Origin: Sulfuricurvum sp.
Lineage (GTDB): Bacteria > Campylobacterota > Campylobacteria > Campylobacterales > Sulfurimonadaceae
NCBI GenBank assembly: GCA_030679635.1
Contig: JAUXSZ010000173.1
Span: forward strand, 1 to 19,128
Length of the DNA: 19,128 bases
Direction of reading: 5' to 3'
Part shown: positions 15,755 through 19,128 of the stretch, piece by piece
Position numbering within the stretch: position 1 is the first letter of the stretch
Layout: each line of letters opens with the position of its first letter
Position numbers and translations under genes: made by a program
The notes under the pieces: generated by a model
What the model was told of the DNA's origin: nothing
Seen by the model: the letters and a program-made list of their open reading frames with translations, nothing else
The model's database searches: none

Positions 15755-17803
15755 TTAGAATTTGTAGCTTAACGTTGCGTAGAAGTTACGCCCCGGTTCG
15801 TTCATTACGAGTGGATCAATAGCATCATCCCCAGTAACCAATTCATTTCCTATATAGCCGTTGCTGATGGCATAGGTACGGTTGAAAAAGTTATTAATAC
15901 CGGTCATAAGTGAAAAACCTTTGCCGAGTTCAGCACCGTATTTAAAGTTAAGAATACTGTATCCGGCAATCTCTTTTTCACCGTTGTCGGCATCTATGGT
16001 TTGGCTTGAAGCCCCAATCCATTCGGCCATTGCGTAGTGAGCGCTATTATCAAATACCAAAGCAGCACGCCCTTTCATTGGCGGGATCTCAGCTAAATCT
16101 TTATCGATTTGTGTGGCTGTCCCGGTCAGCTGTGAAGGATCTTTTTTAGTCCCTTTTTGATACGCTACTCCTGCGTCGATGCTCCACTCGTTGTTAAGTA
16201 TTGCATCGGCTTTAAGATCAAATCCAACGATACGGGCATCAATATTGGCCCAAGTTGTAGCAGTCGCACTATTTTTATATTGATAAATGTAATCTTTTAG
16301 ATCACTGTAAAATACGGTCCCTTTTAGATGTAAATTTCCGACAGTGCGTTCTGCCCCTAAATCGATTTCACGATTAATGGTTTCGTTTAGATTGTAATTT
16401 CCACTGGGTACCCAATAGAGTTCTTTTGCATCAGGAACGCGGGTTGATTGTCCAATACCCATGAACACATTTGTATGGGAAGTGTAGTTGTATTTTGCGA
16501 GCACGTTAGCGCTGATATTAGTATAATCGCGATCTTTCATATTAGTCAAAAAGGTCCGGTTAGTTGTTGTGCTGGCATCAAGCATTGCAAGATTCTGATT
16601 GGCGTTGACGGTTGTATCATCGTAGCGCATGCCGCCGCTGATTTCATAATGGCCGATTGTTTTAAGCCCTTTTGCATACAGAGCAATATTGGTCGTATCA
16701 ACATCAGGAAGTAGAATATTGTAAGCAGATGGATTGCTTTTTGAATACTTAGTGCCATCCCAATTGCGGATACTTCCATCCAGTCCTACTGAAACTTTTA
16801 TTCCGGCCATAGTCAGGGTATTTTCAATCACCGCTCCTTGTATTGTTGCATTCACAGGGGCGACCATTACCGCATACATAGGTGCCATGCCAACACGAAA
16901 ATCGGTTCCCATGACGTGTGTTACTTTTGAATGGTACCCTTCAATTTTCAGTTCATCGGAAAAACTAGAGAGGTTTAAAAATTGATATTTGAGGTTGAAC
17001 ATATCGGTATCATCTACCTGTGCGTCCATTTTGTATCGTGGATATAAAACATTATCAGTCCGATCACCAAAATAGCTGAGGGTCAATTTTTGGTTATTAC
17101 TGATGTTGCCAACGATCTTAGTCGAAAAATTATTTCGTTCATATGCATTAGCGTTCTCGTACGCCGTTTTGTATTCTTGGGCACCCACGGCGAGATCTTT
17201 GGTCTGTTCAACTAACTTTTTGCCATTGCCGTCTTTATATTGACCGCTTGTTTCACGGCTAAAACTGACAAGCGCTTGAACTTTATCATTACCACCTTCT
17301 ACGGTCGTAGAGAGTTTACGGTAGTCATAGCTTCCAAGAGTCGCCGAAACTTCGCCACCTAACTCTTTTGATGGATCTTTAGTTACGATGTTGATTTTAC
17401 CGCCCAGACTTCCGAACTGAGTAACGTCAAAGGGCCCTTCTTGAACCTCTACACTTTGAATCTGGCTGGAAGAGACGTGCATGGATGGGGGATCCATGCG
17501 GTTTGGGCAGGCACCGCATACTTTGGCATCATCAATCGTGATGTTCAAATTGTCTTTTCGGAAGCCGCGCAAGATAATGTCATTGCCTACGGCGCTGTTT
17601 CGTACATGGGTGATTTCAGGAAGGGTTTGGGAGAGCATTTCGGCCAAATCGCTTTGGCGGGAAAATTTGACCATCTCATCGGCGCTAACGCTTTTGCTAT
17701 CGACTTTGGATGCGGAGCCTTCTACGGTGATTTTTTGGATGGATACGGGTTCAGAGGCGAGAGCGGCAATAGCTGCTAATGAGAGGAGAGAAAATTGTTT
17801 CAT
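15755..17803 (-). CDS. TonB-dependent outer membrane receptor, OprC/NosA copper-receptor type
   Basis: A 682-residue outer membrane receptor with a signal peptide (cleavage near ALA-S at 16/17), a plug domain (about 35-140) and a beta-barrel ending in aromatic Phe (YATLSYKF). The plug reads CGACPNRMDPPSM at 96-108. The CPNRM part gives the CxxxM arrangement (C99, M103) that binds copper in Pseudomonas OprC, and HVM at 296-298 supplies the matching HxM. The intervening spacing, 193 residues, is close to that of OprC (about 176). YPRYKMDAQVDDTDMFNL also recalls OprC/NosA. Copper uptake, perhaps for copper enzymes such as nitrous oxide reductase or a terminal oxidase, is inferred. AAGGAA precedes the ATG, and a direct repeat lies in its promoter region. 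Confidence 0.9.
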   Translation of the reverse strand: MKQFSLLSLAAIAALASEPVSIQKITVEGSASKVDSKSVSADEMVKFSRQSDLAEMLSQTLPEITHVRNSAVGNDIILRGFRKDNLNITIDDAKVCGACPNRMDPPSMHVSSSQIQSVEVQEGPFDVTQFGSLGGKINIVTKDPSKELGGEVSATLGSYDYRKLSTTVEGGNDKVQALVSFSRETSGQYKDGNGKKLVEQTKDLAVGAQEYKTAYENANAYERNNFSTKIVGNISNNQKLTLSYFGDRTDNVLYPRYKMDAQVDDTDMFNLKYQFLNLSSFSDELKIEGYHSKVTHVMGTDFRVGMAPMYAVMVAPVNATIQGAVIENTLTMAGIKVSVGLDGSIRNWDGTKYSKSNPSAYNILLPDVDTTNIALYAKGLKTIGHYEISGGMRYDDTTVNANQNLAMLDASTTTNRTFLTNMKDRDYTNISANVLAKYNYTSHTNVFMGIGQSTRVPDAKELYWVPSGNYNLNETINREIDLGAERTVGNLHLKGTVFYSDLKDYIYQYKNSATATTWANIDARIVGFDLKADAILNNEWSIDAGVAYQKGTKKDPSQLTGTATQIDKDLAEIPPMKGRAALVFDNSAHYAMAEWIGASSQTIDADNGEKEIAGYSILNFKYGAELGKGFSLMTGINNFFNRTYAISNGYIGNELVTGDDAIDPLVMNEPGRNFYATLSYKF

Positions 17804-17832
17804 ACTTTTATTCCTTCAGTAAATATGAAGAA

Positions 17833-17838
17833 ATAATA
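17833..17838 (-). promoter_or_regulatory. Possible -10 box of the TonB receptor gene
   Basis: The minus strand reads TATTAT, 29 bases before the receptor ATG, predicting a start near 17826. The GTGTTA direct repeat at 17847-17863 would cover its -35 region. Confidence 0.35.
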
Positions 17839-17846
17839 GAGAAAAA

Positions 17847-17863
17847 GTGTTACATTAGTGTTA
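17847..17863. repeat. Direct repeat GTGTTA-N5-GTGTTA at the TonB receptor promoter
   Basis: Two identical hexamers start 11 bases apart, one helical turn, between the agmatine deiminase stop and the proposed receptor -10 box. The minus-strand reading is TAACAC-N5-TAACAC. Placement on the -35 side fits a regulator site; I do not recognise it as a known box. Confidence 0.4.
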
Positions 17864-17877
17864 AGGGTAGGGCTTTT

Positions 17878-18891
17878 TTATTCGATTCGCAAGGATACTT
17901 CTTCGGGAAATTGCATCGTGACACAGTGGAGTGAGCCATGCTGACGGATGAGAACGGAGCAGTCGATAGGGATGATGTCACGTCCACGGAATGCCTTTTC
18001 GCAAATCGCAATCGCTTGGGCGTCATGCGGGTCGTTATATACAGGGAGCAAAACCGCATCGTTGATAATCAAGAAATTGGCATAGGTGGCAGGAAGCCGC
18101 TCCTCGTCGTAGAAATGGGGCTGCGTCATCGGCAAGGCGATGAGATCAAACGGTTCGCCGTCAATATCCCGAAGAGTCTGGAGCTCTTCTTCCATTTTTT
18201 TGAGCGCTTCGTAGTGCTCATCCGTTTTATCGTTACATTGAACATACATGATCGTATCAGTATCGATGAAGCGGGCAAGGGTATCGATGTGGCTGTCAGT
18301 ATCATCTCCCGCTAAATATCCATGATTGAGCCATAAAATCTGTTCTACCCCGAACTCTTTTTTCAATATTGCTTCGGTTTGTCCTTTGTTCAGGTGGGGA
18401 TTACGGTTAGGATTGAGGAGGCACTCTGCCGTGGTAAGAAGGGATCCGTTACCGTTCGTCTCAACTCCTCCCCCCTCTAAAATAAGATCGATTTTCCGCA
18501 TAGGGGCACCATAAACGTGAGCGATCGAAGCGTTCATTTTATTATCATGTGACGCATCGAATTTTCCACCCCATCCGGTAAAGGTGAAATCAAGGAGAAG
18601 GGGTTCATCTTCGTCTTCGTCGATGACACTTAAAACACTGCAATCTCTCGCCCAGGTATCATCGGTTTGATAGGTGACAAAGATGAGATCGGTGTGGTCC
18701 GCAAAATAGCTTTTGACGACATCAACATCATCGCAGATGATAAGACAGGGCTGATACTTTGCAATGGCGTTGGCAATGTTGACAAAGGTTGCACGCGCTT
18801 CTTCAAGATAAGGGGCCCAGTCGCTTTGTGGATGGGGAAAAATAAGTTGAACAAAACTTTGGGGTTCAAATTCGGCAGGAAAGTAGCGCAT
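17878..18891 (-). CDS. aguA: Agmatine deiminase (peptidyl-arginine deiminase family)
   Basis: A 337-residue enzyme of the PAD_porph/agmatine deiminase family, hydrolysing agmatine to N-carbamoylputrescine and ammonia on the way to putrescine. Catalytic motifs are TDDTWARDC (76-84, D83), EGGGVETNG (139-147, E139), DDTDSHIDTLARF (H201, D203) and the nucleophile Cys323 in HGSLHC. Length and the absence of a signal peptide fit the cytosolic deiminase rather than secreted protein-arginine deiminases. No N-carbamoylputrescine amidase or arginine decarboxylase is in the window. AAGG lies seven bases before the ATG. The gene is divergent from alr with only 27 bases between them, and precedes the TonB receptor gene by 74 bases on the same strand, which seems to have its own promoter. 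Confidence 0.92.
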   Translation of the reverse strand: MRYFPAEFEPQSFVQLIFPHPQSDWAPYLEEARATFVNIANAIAKYQPCLIICDDVDVVKSYFADHTDLIFVTYQTDDTWARDCSVLSVIDEDEDEPLLLDFTFTGWGGKFDASHDNKMNASIAHVYGAPMRKIDLILEGGGVETNGNGSLLTTAECLLNPNRNPHLNKGQTEAILKKEFGVEQILWLNHGYLAGDDTDSHIDTLARFIDTDTIMYVQCNDKTDEHYEALKKMEEELQTLRDIDGEPFDLIALPMTQPHFYDEERLPATYANFLIINDAVLLPVYNDPHDAQAIAICEKAFRGRDIIPIDCSVLIRQHGSLHCVTMQFPEEVSLRIE

Positions 18892-18906
18892 TAAGTGACC
18901 TTAGAA

Positions 18907-18912
18907 TATAAT
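18907..18912 (+). promoter_or_regulatory. -10 box abutting the alr start
   Basis: TATAAT ends six bases before the alr ATG, so the predicted transcript would begin at or beside the ATG. No Shine-Dalgarno exists in the 27-base gap. On the opposite strand the same AT-rich bases read TATTAT (18908-18913) and could serve agmatine deiminase, so the two promoters may overlap. Confidence 0.5.
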
Positions 18913-18918
18913 ATTTAC

Positions 18919-19128
18919 ATGGGAACTATAAAATTAAGCCATCAGGCACTGATTCATAATTTTGACATTATCGCACAGCAAGTTGGAACAAAAGATAAAA
19001 TTGCGTTGGTTTTAAAAGATAACGCGTATGGGCATGGCAGCAGGCTCATTGCAGCAGCGGCAAAAGAGTACGGTATAACACAAGCGGTAGTACGGCTTGA
19101 GCGTGAAGCACTGGAAATTGCGGAATTT
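18919..19128 (+). CDS. alr: Alanine racemase, N-terminal part (runs off the window)
   Basis: The first 70 codons are open to the right edge. The protein begins MGTIKLSHQALIHNFDII and reaches VLKDNAYGHG, the signature of fold-type III PLP alanine racemases. K33 is the expected lysine that binds PLP, followed by the YGHG tetrad. Alr supplies D-alanine for peptidoglycan. The usual protein is about 340-370 residues, so roughly four fifths lies outside. Within the visible part, the segment after YGHG reads AKEYGITQAVVRLEREALEI, where most family members read a variant of FAVASLEEALELR, so this stretch is somewhat divergent. There is no Shine-Dalgarno, and a -10 box stands six bases upstream. Confidence 0.9.
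   Translation, partial: MGTIKLSHQALIHNFDIIAQQVGTKDKIALVLKDNAYGHGSRLIAAAAKEYGITQAVVRLEREALEIAEF

Noticed and set aside
17441..17822. Plus-strand open frames opposite the TonB receptor
   Set aside because: They mirror the receptor coding frame, have no ribosome binding sites and resemble no family.
17878..18891. Secreted peptidyl-arginine deiminase acting on proteins
   Set aside because: There is no signal peptide, and the short length and motif set fit the cytosolic agmatine deiminase branch.

Overview
The window reads as a chromosomal segment of a free-living member of the Campylobacterota, closest in style to Sulfuricurvum or Sulfurimonas. This is inferred from gene content and protein character, not from a database search. 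The pointers are a short PriA, comEC directly behind dnaB, a glutamine synthetase with Phe at the adenylylation position, a Csd3-type M23 peptidase and a PgbA-N domain protein. Promoters mostly show a clear TATAAT-like -10 box and no obvious -35. There are no rRNA or tRNA genes, no CRISPR array, no insertion sequence and no phage genes.

Layout. Positions 1-18 hold the possible first codons of a minus-strand gene that leaves the window. From 91 to 2911 (plus) lie a PHP-family phosphatase, glnA, and a small membrane-anchored protein that looks like a very divergent pilin. pckA (2957-4537, minus) converges on that gene across a short gap filled by a palindromic repeat. From 4822 to 11463 (plus) comes a DNA-related block: two type IV prepilin-like genes, priA, ispG, dnaB and comEC, all closely spaced or overlapping. 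A three-gene minus-strand operon (PgbA-N protein, glcD-like FAD oxidase, yihY-like membrane protein; 14402 down to 11356) converges on comEC, and the two coding ends overlap by 108 bases. A Csd3-like peptidoglycan peptidase (14533-15726, plus) is divergent from that operon. Next are an OprC/NosA-like TonB-dependent receptor (15755-17803, minus) and agmatine deiminase (17878-18891, minus). The first 70 codons of alanine racemase (18919 to the right edge, plus) end the window.

The most striking item is a 68-base double palindrome (6073-6140) inserted in frame in priA. It adds about 23 residues between the DNA-binding domain and the helicase core. Each arm matches a single-hairpin copy at 2918-2944. 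The three hairpins keep the same GTCAT / CTTGA loop / ATCCA frame while their stems differ in paired, compensating ways. This is a mobile or dispersed palindromic element that tolerates, or exploits, insertion into coding DNA, like the Rickettsia palindromic elements.

Other points of note: priA lacks a normal start codon at the position its family N-terminus requires (CTG at 5785). ispG and alr each have a -10 box six bases before the ATG and no Shine-Dalgarno, as expected of leaderless mRNAs. The TonB receptor carries the CxxxM and HxM residues that bind copper in OprC. Its promoter region carries a helically phased direct repeat.
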